Below, piece after piece: positions 52,556-61,964 of a stretch of DNA of 64,000 bases (position 1 is its first letter; the number at the start of each line of letters is the position of its first letter). This DNA is from JAOABC01 sp041287495 (GTDB lineage Bacteria; Aquificota; Aquificia; Aquificales; Hydrogenothermaceae), in assembly GCA_041287495.1 (NCBI GenBank), contig JBEULE010000042.1, positions 36,616 through 100,615 on the forward strand, in the 5' to 3' direction. The notes beneath the pieces are model-generated. The model worked only from the letters and a program-made list of their open reading frames with translations, was not told the DNA's origin and did not search any database. The position numbers were made by a program, and so were the translations under genes.

Positions 52556-53599
52556 TTAACTTTTCTCTGTTATTAAACTTATCGTAATTTTCTGACCTTT
52601 TCTTAATATCTCAAACTCCACAAACTGTCCTGACTTTATCTCAAGAAGCATTCTATTAAACGTTTTTGTATTTTTAATTAATTCTGAATTAACTTTTATT
52701 ATTATATCTCCAGATTTTATTCCAGCTTTCATGGCAGGACTATTTTTTTGAACTTTTATAACGATTACACCATTTTCTATATTCAATTTTTCCATAATAT
52801 CCTCTGAAAGATCATCTACAGTAATACCTATAAAACCTCTATCTACCTTGCCATACTTTACAAGCTGGTTTGTTACATATCTTAAGATATCAACAGGAAT
52901 AGCAAAACCTAGCCCCTGAGCTGTTTGAACTGTGGCAACATTCATTCCTATAACTTTACCCTCCATATCAAGTAATGGACCTCCAGAATCTCCCGGATTT
53001 ATAGGGGCATCTGTCTGTATATATCCTTCAAATGGAGATATACCTACATCTCTATCTAAAGCTGAAACAATACCAAAAGTGTAAGATATTCCAATACTAT
53101 ATGGACTACCGACAGCAAGAACAAAATTACCAACCTTTATAGATTCTCTATCTGCAAACTTTAATGGATATACATCTTTAAGATAATTACTTAAAGGTAT
53201 TCTTATAACAGCAATATCAGTTTTATCATCTCTTCCAACAATCTCTGCCTTATACCACCTTCCGTTATAGAACTTTACCTTTATATTTTCAGACTTTTCT
53301 ATAACATGGGAATTTGTCACTACATATATATATTTAAAATCTCTCTTAAAGACAAATCCTGACCCTACAGCGTCATCATCAAACTGTTCCCCAGGTAAAA
53401 GTTTTATATTCCCACTTCCTTTTGTGTAAATTGTAACAACAGATTTATTTGTTTGATTTACTATATGGTTTATTCTATCCTGTAGATACTCAATAACATC
53501 TCTCTCTCTCTTTTTTTCACAGGAATATAGAAGAATCAGTATTATAGTGACAATATAGATATATTTTGTATTTAAAAAAAAGGAATGTCGGTTATCCAT
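52556..53599 (-). CDS. HtrA/DegP-like serine protease, lipoprotein
   Basis: A 347-residue envelope protease. The catalytic triad is H98 (VTNSHVI), D128 (DKTDIAVI) and S205 (NPGDSGGPLL). One PDZ domain follows (about 250-345; RGFIGITVDDL, AGIKSGDIIIKVN). A hydrophobic segment at 13-26 ends LLYSC, a lipobox with C27, so it is probably membrane-tethered. DegS/DegQ types have one PDZ, DegP two. AAGAGG precedes ATG 53599. It may share a transcript with the stress-type sigma factor downstream. Confidence 0.92.
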   Translation of the reverse strand: MDNRHSFFLNTKYIYIVTIILILLYSCEKKRERDVIEYLQDRINHIVNQTNKSVVTIYTKGSGNIKLLPGEQFDDDAVGSGFVFKRDFKYIYVVTNSHVIEKSENIKVKFYNGRWYKAEIVGRDDKTDIAVIRIPLSNYLKDVYPLKFADRESIKVGNFVLAVGSPYSIGISYTFGIVSALDRDVGISPFEGYIQTDAPINPGDSGGPLLDMEGKVIGMNVATVQTAQGLGFAIPVDILRYVTNQLVKYGKVDRGFIGITVDDLSEDIMEKLNIENGVIVIKVQKNSPAMKAGIKSGDIIIKVNSELIKNTKTFNRMLLEIKSGQFVEFEILRKGQKITISLITEKS

Positions 53600-53660
53600 C
53601 CAGCCTCTTCAAAAAAGAGTTTTGATAGAATATTATACAACAACAATATAAGGAGAGAAG

Positions 53661-56378
53661 ATGTCAATCTTATTTAAATTTGAGACTTTAAAAGCAGATT
53701 TTTTAAAATCATTAGATCAAGACCAAAAAAAACTACTTGAAGAGTTAGCAAACTATTCATCATGTGTATATGATTTTCTATTTAGACACCCTCAAGAGCT
53801 TTTCTATATATACGAAAATTTAAACAGACCTCTCTATGGAAGGTCTCAATTAATAGAAGAAGCTTTAAAACTTGTTGATATTCCTTCAGAAGATAAATTC
53901 ATAACAGATTTAACATACTTTAAGATGAAACATTTTGCAAGAATTGTTGCAAAAGATATAAGAGGGAAAAACAGTCTTTTGGATTTAACAGAAGAATATT
54001 CATATCTTGCAGATGCTTGTTTTGAAGCTGCTTACCAAAGAAGCTACAGAAAGTATACAGATAAATTTGGAATTCCACTTGACGAAACCACTAAAGAAGC
54101 AGTAGGAGGATCTGTTATAGCTTTAGGAAAACATGGAGGAACAGACCTTAACTACTACTCCGATGTAGATGTTATGTATATATATCTTTCAGAAGGTTAC
54201 ACAACCAAGGGACTTACAAACAGAGAGTTTTTTACAAAAGTATTTACCGATGTAAATCTTTACTTGACAAAGAGAAACGTTGAAGGGATATGTTGGAATG
54301 TAGACCTTGATTTAAGACCAGAGGGAAAGAGGGGACTTATTACCTACAGTTTACCTTTTATAGAAAACTACTACTGGTCTGTAGGTAGGACTTGGGAAAG
54401 ACTTATGCTAATAAAAGCCAGACATGCTGCCGGAGACGAGAAAGTATCTAAAGAATTTTTAAACATCATAACACCTTTTGTTTATAGAAAAAGTATATCG
54501 AGAGAAATAATAGATGAGATTCTTTCTATGAAAAAACTTATAGAAGAACATTCGAAAAAACATCCGTTTACAGAAATAGACGTAAAGAAAAGTGAAGGTG
54601 GTATAAGAGAGATAGAATTTACAGTCCAGATATTTCAGTTACTACATGGGGGAACAGATCAATCTATAAGAGAAAGAAGAACTGTAAAGGCTTTAAGAAA
54701 ATTAGTAGAAAAAGGAATAATAGATCAGGAAGATGGTAAGGTATTAGAAGAAGCCTATCTATTTTATAGAAAATTAGAACATATAATCCAATTAAAAAAC
54801 TGTATCCAAACTCAACTTTTCTACTACAAAAATGCGGATGAGTATACTCAAAAGATGGGATTTTCTTCAACATCTGAGTTTTTACAGACTTTTGAAAATT
54901 ATCGCAAAAAAGTAAAACAGATATTTGAAAGGATAGGTGGAGAAAAATCGGTAGAAGAACTTACACCTTTACAGCTCTTTGTTATAACTCATGATAATGA
55001 AGAACAAGCTTTAGAATACATATCCCAACTGGGATTTAAAGATCCAAAACAAGCTCTAATACTAATAGATGAGATATACAGAGCAGAGGAATATATCCTA
55101 CTTTCTGAAAATGATAAAAAATCTCTTATAAACTTTTTAAAGATACTAGAAGAGGAATTTAAAAAATTAACAGATAAACATAGCTTTTTAGTCAATATAC
55201 ATAAATTCTTTGTTTCTGGAAAGATATACAGACTTATAACTACAGCAATAACTCAAAATCTAAAGTTGATAGAGTTTATAATGAATGTTGCAAAAAGTTC
55301 AGACTATATAACAGATATAATGTCAAAAGACAGTGAAGTAATAGATATAGCCTTTTCTTCACCAAAACTGTATGAGGATAGGGAAGATTTTTATAGAGAG
55401 TTAAAGAATATAAAAGTTGAGAATCATGTTGACAAGCTTAAAAAATTAAAGAAAATTGTAGAGGTTTTAGCCGGACTTAACTATCTATCCGGCTTTAACA
55501 TTTATAGTCCTGTAAGCAGATTAAAAAAGTTAAACAATATACTTTCAAATTTTGCAGACTTTACCTTAGAAAATCTATACAACATAAATGAAGGAAAGGA
55601 TTTTACAGTATACGGACTTGGAAAGCTTGGTAGCAGAGAGATGAATGTAGGTTCAGACCTTGATCTTATATTTGTCTTTAAAGATGAAGATAGTAAATAC
55701 AGATATCTAAAAATCCCTCAAAAAATCGTTTCTGACCTGACAACCTTAACAAAAGAAGGATATCTGTATCAAATAGATCTAAGACTTAGACCTTATGGTA
55801 GATCTGGAGAATTATCTCCATCTTTAGAGTTTTATAAAAATTATTTTGAAAAAGAAGCAAGAGTTTGGGAGATACTTGCATGGACTAAGGCAAGATATAT
55901 TACAGGAAGTAAGGAAGTAATGGAAGTATTTGAGAAAGTAATAATAGATTTTATATTCTCAAAAGAAATAGATAAAAATTTCATAGATGAAATGTTTGAT
56001 ATGAGATTTAAGTTGGAGAGCCTAGCAGGTGAGTCACAGAATACCTTAGATATAAAACTAGGTAAAGGAGGAATAACAGATATAGAGTTTATGGCTCAGG
56101 CATTTTATTTAAAAAATAAAATGAGAAAAACAAATATATTAGAGGGCATCCTTGACTTTAAACCGGAGCTTGTAGATGATTATCTATTTTTAAGAGAAGT
56201 AGAAACAAGACTGAGAATGGTAAAGGGAAGTTCAAGCTCAAAGTTAAATTTAGATAATGAAATAACAAGAAGAGTTGCATCTACATTTGATATGGACACA
56301 AATACCTTCTGGCAAAAAATAAAATCTGTTAAAGAACATATAAGGAGAGAGTTTTTAAAATTATTAACTAAGCTCTAA
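53661..56378 (+). CDS. glnE: Glutamine synthetase adenylyltransferase/deadenylase
   Basis: A 905-residue two-headed nucleotidyltransferase that adds and removes AMP on glutamine synthetase. The N-terminal (deadenylase) head has GKHGGTDLNYYSDVDVMYI and LRPEGKRG; the C-terminal (adenylase) head has LGKLGSREMNVGSDLDLIF and DLRLRPYGRSG. Both keep the G-S/T-D-x-D metal sites. Activity is controlled by PII (GlnB) in known systems. glnA and glnB are elsewhere. It overlaps nadA, convergent, by 15 bp. Confidence 0.95.
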   Translation: MSILFKFETLKADFLKSLDQDQKKLLEELANYSSCVYDFLFRHPQELFYIYENLNRPLYGRSQLIEEALKLVDIPSEDKFITDLTYFKMKHFARIVAKDIRGKNSLLDLTEEYSYLADACFEAAYQRSYRKYTDKFGIPLDETTKEAVGGSVIALGKHGGTDLNYYSDVDVMYIYLSEGYTTKGLTNREFFTKVFTDVNLYLTKRNVEGICWNVDLDLRPEGKRGLITYSLPFIENYYWSVGRTWERLMLIKARHAAGDEKVSKEFLNIITPFVYRKSISREIIDEILSMKKLIEEHSKKHPFTEIDVKKSEGGIREIEFTVQIFQLLHGGTDQSIRERRTVKALRKLVEKGIIDQEDGKVLEEAYLFYRKLEHIIQLKNCIQTQLFYYKNADEYTQKMGFSSTSEFLQTFENYRKKVKQIFERIGGEKSVEELTPLQLFVITHDNEEQALEYISQLGFKDPKQALILIDEIYRAEEYILLSENDKKSLINFLKILEEEFKKLTDKHSFLVNIHKFFVSGKIYRLITTAITQNLKLIEFIMNVAKSSDYITDIMSKDSEVIDIAFSSPKLYEDREDFYRELKNIKVENHVDKLKKLKKIVEVLAGLNYLSGFNIYSPVSRLKKLNNILSNFADFTLENLYNINEGKDFTVYGLGKLGSREMNVGSDLDLIFVFKDEDSKYRYLKIPQKIVSDLTTLTKEGYLYQIDLRLRPYGRSGELSPSLEFYKNYFEKEARVWEILAWTKARYITGSKEVMEVFEKVIIDFIFSKEIDKNFIDEMFDMRFKLESLAGESQNTLDIKLGKGGITDIEFMAQAFYLKNKMRKTNILEGILDFKPELVDDYLFLREVETRLRMVKGSSSSKLNLDNEITRRVASTFDMDTNTFWQKIKSVKEHIRREFLKLLTKL

Positions 56379-57299
56379 CATCCTCTCAAGTGGTATCCTT
56401 GCTTTCTCTATAACTTCTTCAGGTAGTACCACCTCGTTTGTCTCTTCTTCTAAAACTTGAGCTACCTTGTCTAATGTATTTTTCTTCATATCACAACAGT
56501 GAACTACCCCACAGTAATCAGCTGCTTGAGGAAACACATACTTTTTGTTTGGATTTTTCTTTTTCAATGTATGTTCTATACCTACCTCTGTACCTATGAT
56601 AACAACATCACTATCACATGTAGTTGCAAATTCAATTATCTGTGTAGTTGAACCTACAAAGTCAGCAATTTCCACAGTATCGGTGTTACACTCCGGATGA
56701 ACAGCTATTTTAGCATCTGGATATTTCTTTTTTAACTCTAAAAGTGCCTCTCTTGATAAATTAAAGTGGGGAGGACAGAAACCTTTCCAGAGGATAAACT
56801 CTTTCTGAGGAACCTGTTTAGCTACATATCCACCTAAAAATTGATCCGGAACAAAAATAATCCTTTTAGCATCAAGGGATCTAACAACCTTTACAGCATT
56901 TCTTGATGTTACAATTATATCTGAAACAGTTTTAACATCTGCATTTGTGTTGATATAAGACACAACAACAGCATCTGGATACTGCTGTTTTAACTTTAGA
57001 ACTCCCTCTACAGTAGCCATATCTGCCATAGGACAGCCACTTTCCGGATTTGGATGTAACACTTTCTTATCCGGATTTAGTATCTTGGCAGTTTCTGCCA
57101 TAAATCTCACACCACAGAAGACTATTATATCTGCATCTGTAGATTGAGCCTTCCTTGCAAGCTCTAAGGAATCTCCTATATAATCAGCAATATCCTGTAT
57201 CTCTCCTCTCTGATAGTAGTGTGCCAGTATAATTGCATTTTTCTCTTTCCTTAATCTGTTAATTTTTTCTACCAAACTTTCAGAAGATGTTTTTATCAT
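56364..57299 (-). CDS. nadA: Quinolinate synthase A
   Basis: A 311-residue [4Fe-4S] enzyme that condenses iminoaspartate and DHAP in NAD synthesis. The three cluster cysteines are in IVFCGVRFMAETAKIL, the VHPECNTDTVEIAD region, and ADYCGVVHCCDMKK. AIILAHYYQRGEIQDIAD and GDSLELARKA are typical. The start is ATG 57299. It follows nuoF by 27 bp, so NAD synthesis is transcribed with NADH-oxidising subunits. Confidence 0.95.
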   Translation of the reverse strand: MIKTSSESLVEKINRLRKEKNAIILAHYYQRGEIQDIADYIGDSLELARKAQSTDADIIVFCGVRFMAETAKILNPDKKVLHPNPESGCPMADMATVEGVLKLKQQYPDAVVVSYINTNADVKTVSDIIVTSRNAVKVVRSLDAKRIIFVPDQFLGGYVAKQVPQKEFILWKGFCPPHFNLSREALLELKKKYPDAKIAVHPECNTDTVEIADFVGSTTQIIEFATTCDSDVVIIGTEVGIEHTLKKKNPNKKYVFPQAADYCGVVHCCDMKKNTLDKVAQVLEEETNEVVLPEEVIEKARIPLERMLELS

Positions 57300-57326
57300 C
57301 CGGATCTCTCCTCTTTTTATACTAAT

Positions 57327-58619
57327 TTAATCATTTTTAAAACAAACACCAGCTGGGCAATTTCCATTTATATGTTCATAAAATTCATCTCTAAATTTCT
57401 TTAGAGCATCCATTATAGCATTTGAAGCAGAATATCCTAATCCACATATAGACCCTACAGGAATATTTCTTCCAAGGTGTTCTAAAAGTTTTATATCTTC
57501 CTCTGTTGCTGTTCCATTTTGGAATTTTCTTAATATATTAAGCTGTTCATAAGTTCCAACTCTACATGGAGTACATTTTCCGCAACTTTCATGCTCAAAA
57601 AATTCAGCAATAACTATAAGACTATCTATAATACAGTCATCTTCTGCCAAAACAATTGTTGTTCCAGTTCCTCCAAAACCTTTTGGTGAGTAGTCCATCG
57701 GTGTATCTAAATCTCTCTCTGAATAAACACCAAGTGCTCCGGCAAATACAGCTTTAAACTTTTTACCATCTCTAATACCACCTGCCATATCAATGAGATC
57801 TCTTAAAGTGATATCCATTGTAGCTTCATAAACTCCAGGTTTATTTACTTTTCCACTTATAGGGAAGAGTTTTGGACCATAATAACCTGATGAACCTATA
57901 TTCATATAATAGCTTTCATAGGTTACTATTATAGGAATGTTTGAAAGTGTCTCTACATTGTTTACCACTGTAGGTTTTCCAAAAAGTCCGTAGTTTGCTG
58001 GATAAGGTGGCCTAAGTCTTGGGTGTCCCCTCTTACCTTCTAAACTTTCAATCAGAGCTGTCTCTTCGCCACATATGTAAGCTCCAGCTCCCCTATAAAC
58101 AAGTATATCAAAAGAAAAATCTGTCCCAAGTATATTTTTTCCTAAGTATCCTTTCTTCCTTGCATCTTCTATAGCATCTTCTAATATTTTAGCTCCGGCA
58201 GGATATTCTCCTCTTATGTAGATAAAACCAAGTTCTGCTCCAAGTGCATAACCGGCAATTGCCATCCCTTCTATCAACAGATGAGGGTCTCTCTCTATTA
58301 TTATCCTATCCTTAAAAGTTCCAGGTTCACTTTCATCAGCATTACATATAAGATACCTTGGTGGAGGATTTGAAAGGGCAAATCTCCACTTTCTTCCAGT
58401 AGGGAATCCAGCACCACCTCTACCTCTAAGGGTACTTTCCTCTACCAAAACGACTATATCCTCCGGTGTAAATTTAGTTAGAGCCTTCTTTAAAGCAGAA
58501 TAACCACCGGTAGTTATATACTCCTCTATCTCAACAGTTCTATTTTCCTTTGCCCTTCTTAGAAGTAGATTTATAGAACTGTTTACATTTAAATCAGGTA
58601 TATTTGGATAGTATCTCAT
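57327..58619 (-). CDS. nuoF: NADH-quinone oxidoreductase subunit F
   Basis: A 430-residue flavoprotein holding FMN, the NADH site and a [4Fe-4S] cluster. FMN/NADH motifs are RGRGGAGFPTGRKW, NADESEPGTFKDR, RGEYPAGA and GAGAYICGEETALIESLEG. The N3 cluster site is ESCGKCTPCRVGT with a later Cys in VGSICGLG. It overlaps nuoE by 26 bp. No other nuo genes are adjacent, so it may serve complex I encoded elsewhere or a soluble NADH-dependent enzyme. Confidence 0.94.
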   Translation of the reverse strand: MRYYPNIPDLNVNSSINLLLRRAKENRTVEIEEYITTGGYSALKKALTKFTPEDIVVLVEESTLRGRGGAGFPTGRKWRFALSNPPPRYLICNADESEPGTFKDRIIIERDPHLLIEGMAIAGYALGAELGFIYIRGEYPAGAKILEDAIEDARKKGYLGKNILGTDFSFDILVYRGAGAYICGEETALIESLEGKRGHPRLRPPYPANYGLFGKPTVVNNVETLSNIPIIVTYESYYMNIGSSGYYGPKLFPISGKVNKPGVYEATMDITLRDLIDMAGGIRDGKKFKAVFAGALGVYSERDLDTPMDYSPKGFGGTGTTIVLAEDDCIIDSLIVIAEFFEHESCGKCTPCRVGTYEQLNILRKFQNGTATEEDIKLLEHLGRNIPVGSICGLGYSASNAIMDALKKFRDEFYEHINGNCPAGVCFKND

Positions 58620-59076
58620 TTAGCTTTTCCTCTGTAATATTTAGTCCTTCATAGAGGTCATCATCTATCATAAAAGCTGGTGCTATACTACAAGAACCTA
58701 TACACTCAACAGTCTCAATGTAAAATCTCCCATTTTTACTATACTGATTAGCTTTTTCTCCGGTAAGCTTTTCAAACATCTTTAAAAGATTTTTACAACC
58801 CATAATATGACAAGGAAGATTTTTACATACTCTTATATGATGTCTTGCTCCCCGTTTAACTCTAAACATATCATAGAACGAAACTATACCTTCTATAACA
58901 TTGAGAGGAACCTGTAGATACTCTGATAGTTCCTTCATATGAACATCTTCTATGTCTCTATATTTACTGTATATAAGATGCAAAGACTGTATAATTGCCT
59001 GGTCTTTTAAAGGAAATTTTTCAACATATCTATCTATCTGCTGTTTAATCTCTTCTGTTAGGTATATAAATTCCAT
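58594..59076 (-). CDS. nuoE: NADH-quinone oxidoreductase subunit E
   Basis: A 160-residue thioredoxin-fold [2Fe-2S] protein. Cluster ligands are C84 and C89 (VCKNLPCHIMG) and C125 and C129 (ECIGSCSIAPA). The N-terminal helical region (LKDQAIIQSLHLIYSKYRDI) contacts NuoF. ATG 59076 follows a GAGGTT site. It leads nuoE-nuoF-nadA. Confidence 0.94.
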   Translation of the reverse strand: MEFIYLTEEIKQQIDRYVEKFPLKDQAIIQSLHLIYSKYRDIEDVHMKELSEYLQVPLNVIEGIVSFYDMFRVKRGARHHIRVCKNLPCHIMGCKNLLKMFEKLTGEKANQYSKNGRFYIETVECIGSCSIAPAFMIDDDLYEGLNITEEKLNEILSKYT

Positions 59077-59196
59077 AACCTCTCCATTGAAAAGTTATAC
59101 CATATTATTTTATAACACCGTTTGAATTTTGTATATTAAAAAACCTAAAAACTTTCTGATATAATATCAAAAATTTTTAAAAAGAGGTACAGAAAG

Positions 59197-60480
59197 TTGA
59201 AGATTGTTGACCTAAGAGGAAGATACTATAAAGAAAACGAGGAACTAATTAGATTAATAAAAAGGTCGGAATCAGATACACAGATATACGAAAAAACTGT
59301 AAGAGAAATTATACAGGCAGTAAAAGAAGAAGGAGATGATGCCCTCGTAAGATACACAAACATGTTTGATAAAACTAATATATCTCCAGAAGATATAGTT
59401 ATACCATACAGTGAACTAGAAAAAGCTTATGATGAACTTGACGATGATACAAGATGGGCTTATGAGGTAGCAGTAGAGAGGATTAAAGAGTTTCACTCAC
59501 TACAGATAGAAAAGTCATTCTTCAAAGAAGAAGAAGGAATGATTCTTGGACAGAAAGTTATACCACTTGAAAGGGTAGGTCTATATGTTCCAGGAGGTAA
59601 GGCTGCTTATCCTTCAAGTGTAATAATGAATGCTGTCCCAGCAAAAGTAGCAGGAGTAAAAGAGATAGTCATGTGTTCTCCAAATCCAAATAAATATACA
59701 CTTGCGGCAGCATTTATATGTGGGATAGAGACAGTTTACAGAGTTGGTGGAGCCCAAGCTATTGCAGCGATGGCTTATGGAACCCAAACTGTTAAAAAAG
59801 TAGATAAAATAGTAGGACCAGGTAATATATATGTTGCACTTGCTAAAAAAAATCTCTTTGGTGTTGTAGATATAGATATGATAGCCGGACCTTCAGAGAT
59901 ACTGGTTATAGCAGATGAAACAGCAAATCCTAAATGGATTGCAGCAGATTTACTATCCCAAGCAGAGCACGATGAACTTGCAGCATCAATACTCATAACA
60001 ACATCTGACAAGTTAGCCCAGGATGTTAAAAGCACCATTTATAATGAACTATTAAAAGATTTTCCAAGAAAAGATATAGCGGAAAAATCTCTGGAAAATT
60101 ACGGACATATATTTATAGTCGAAAATCTAAATATAGCCTGTGAAGTTGCTAACTACATAGCACCAGAGCACCTTGAGATAGTTACAAAAAATCCATTTGA
60201 TTTACTGGAAAAGATAAAACATGCAGGAGCTATATTCTTAGGAGAATACTCAACAGAACCTCTTGGCGATTACATACTTGGGCCTAACCATGTCCTTCCA
60301 ACCTCTGGATCAGCAAGATTTTCCTCACCTTTAGGAGTTTATGATTTTGTGAAAAGAAGCTCTGTTATATATGTATCAAAAGACGGATTTGACAGAGTGG
60401 CAAAACATGCAATAAATATGGCAAAATCTGAAGGTTTAGATGCTCACAAATTAAGCGTAGAAGTTAGGATGGGAAATTAG
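59197..60480 (+). CDS. hisD: Histidinol dehydrogenase
   Basis: A 427-residue zinc enzyme catalysing the last two steps of histidine synthesis. It has LYVPGGKAAYPSSVIMNAVPAKVAG divided by family norms into YVPGG and PSSVIMN, the segment RVGGAQAIAAMAYGT, IVGPGN, IDMIAGPSEIL, AEHDELA, GPNHVLPTSG and the C-terminal HAINMAKSEGLDAH. The start is TTG 59197 after AGAGGT. It overlaps the rhodanese gene by 4 bp, tail to tail. Confidence 0.96.
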   Translation: MKIVDLRGRYYKENEELIRLIKRSESDTQIYEKTVREIIQAVKEEGDDALVRYTNMFDKTNISPEDIVIPYSELEKAYDELDDDTRWAYEVAVERIKEFHSLQIEKSFFKEEEGMILGQKVIPLERVGLYVPGGKAAYPSSVIMNAVPAKVAGVKEIVMCSPNPNKYTLAAAFICGIETVYRVGGAQAIAAMAYGTQTVKKVDKIVGPGNIYVALAKKNLFGVVDIDMIAGPSEILVIADETANPKWIAADLLSQAEHDELAASILITTSDKLAQDVKSTIYNELLKDFPRKDIAEKSLENYGHIFIVENLNIACEVANYIAPEHLEIVTKNPFDLLEKIKHAGAIFLGEYSTEPLGDYILGPNHVLPTSGSARFSSPLGVYDFVKRSSVIYVSKDGFDRVAKHAINMAKSEGLDAHKLSVEVRMGN

Positions 60481-60827
60481 TACTTCCTCACCGTTGGGTC
60501 TATTTCGTCAGACCAAGCAAGTATTCCACCTTCTACGTTTTTCACCCTTGTAAACCCATTTTGTAGAAGCCATAAAGTTGCCTGTAAACTTCTATTTCCA
60601 CTTCTACATATAATATATATATCTTTGTCCTTAGGTAAGGAGTTTAAAACTCTTGGAAGACTCATCAGTGGAATAAGCATAGCTTCCTTCTCTTTTATTC
60701 TTGAAAATTGGTATTCTTGAGGCTCTCTAACATCAATTAAAATAAAATCTTCACCTTTATCTATCTTTTCTTTTAGCTCTTTAACAGATATATGAATTTT
60801 TTTATAAGTTTCTTTATCTAAGAACAT
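60477..60827 (-). CDS. Single-domain rhodanese-like sulfurtransferase
   Basis: A 116-residue protein. The active-site loop C74-R-S-G-N-R is in YIICRSGNRS, preceded by ILIDVREPQEYQ. No signal peptide, so it is cytoplasmic. It would carry persulfide sulfur, relevant to tRNA thiolation (mnmA) or sulfur oxidation. TAGGAGGA precedes ATG 60827. Confidence 0.9.
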   Translation of the reverse strand: MFLDKETYKKIHISVKELKEKIDKGEDFILIDVREPQEYQFSRIKEKEAMLIPLMSLPRVLNSLPKDKDIYIICRSGNRSLQATLWLLQNGFTRVKNVEGGILAWSDEIDPTVRKY

Positions 60828-60904
60828 ATTTTCCTCCTATAAAAATTTTAATTTTTGGAATATTCTAATATATTAACTACAGAATAACCATGATAAAAAT
60901 TACT

Positions 60905-61906
60905 TTAAAACTCTGGAATCTGTTGAGTTAAACAGTGAAAAGTGCCAAGTCCAACAACTATATCTGTAGCATCTATACCTACTACCTTTCTATCTTTAAA
61001 TACACTCTGTAGTATGTCCAAAGCAATCTTATCTTTATCACATCTAAAAGTAGGAACTATTACAGCATAATTTGATACATAAAAGTTTGCATAACTTGCA
61101 GGAAGCCTATCACCTTTATAATAAACAGGATCTGGCATTGGTAATTTTATTATATTCAATCCAGTTTTTTTAAGGATTTTATAGTTCTCTTTCAAAGGCT
61201 CATAGTTATCATCGTTAGGGTTTTCTTCAACAACTGTTATAACAGTATCCCTATCTACAAATCTTGTTATATCATCAACATGTCCATCTGTATCATCCCC
61301 AACTATACCATCCTTAAGCCATATTATTTTTTTAGCTCCAAGGTAAATTTTTAGGTTATTTTCTATATCGTCTTTTGAAAGATTAGGATTTCTATTTGGA
61401 TTTAATAGACAGGATTCAGTTGTTAAAAATACACCTTCTCCGTTTGTATCAATACTACCACCTTCAAGGACCATATCTATCTCTATTCTCTCTACTCCAA
61501 GATATTCTGCCATAAACTTTGGAACTTTGTCATCCAGTTCATAAGGGTATTTATCTCCCCAAGCGTTAAACTTCCAATCAGTAGCAACTAACCTTCCATT
61601 ATCCAAATCCCTTACAAATATTGCTCCGTGATCTCTACACCAAGCATCATTTGTAGGAACTTTATGTATAATTACATTTTGATTAATATTTTTCTCTTTT
61701 AATCTTCTCTTTAAATCTTCTTCGTCTTCTTCTGTATTAACATTTATATGAACTTTTTCACCCATAGATACCCATTTTATCATCTCAACATACTTATCTC
61801 TTACACTTTCCAACTTCTCAAAGAATGTGTCCGGATTATATGGATAGGATAGCCAAGTCCCATAATGTTTCTCCCATTCAGCAGGCATAAGTAATCTTCT
61901 TATCAT
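60905..61906 (-). CDS. aguA: Agmatine deiminase / peptidylarginine deiminase family
   Basis: A 333-residue guanidino-group hydrolase converting agmatine to N-carbamoylputrescine. It has MPAEWEKHYGTWLSYP, the active-site regions VLEGGSIDTNGEG and DDTDGHVDDITRFV (Asp-His), and the catalytic Cys (about C325) in GLGTFHCLTQQIPEF at the end. The start is ATG 61906, seven bases after GGGAG; the frame open to 61945 would add 13 unconserved residues. With arginine decarboxylase it would supply putrescine or polyamines. Confidence 0.92.
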   Translation of the reverse strand: MIRRLLMPAEWEKHYGTWLSYPYNPDTFFEKLESVRDKYVEMIKWVSMGEKVHINVNTEEDEEDLKRRLKEKNINQNVIIHKVPTNDAWCRDHGAIFVRDLDNGRLVATDWKFNAWGDKYPYELDDKVPKFMAEYLGVERIEIDMVLEGGSIDTNGEGVFLTTESCLLNPNRNPNLSKDDIENNLKIYLGAKKIIWLKDGIVGDDTDGHVDDITRFVDRDTVITVVEENPNDDNYEPLKENYKILKKTGLNIIKLPMPDPVYYKGDRLPASYANFYVSNYAVIVPTFRCDKDKIALDILQSVFKDRKVVGIDATDIVVGLGTFHCLTQQIPEF

Positions 61907-61964
61907 ACCATTTCTCCCATAATTTAAAGTAAAATATTCTATCAAAAAGTTTTAAAGGAGCAAT

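Noticed and set aside
61907..61945. Longer agmatine deiminase start
   Set aside because: The 13 extra codons include the GGGAG ribosome site and lie upstream of the conserved N-terminus.
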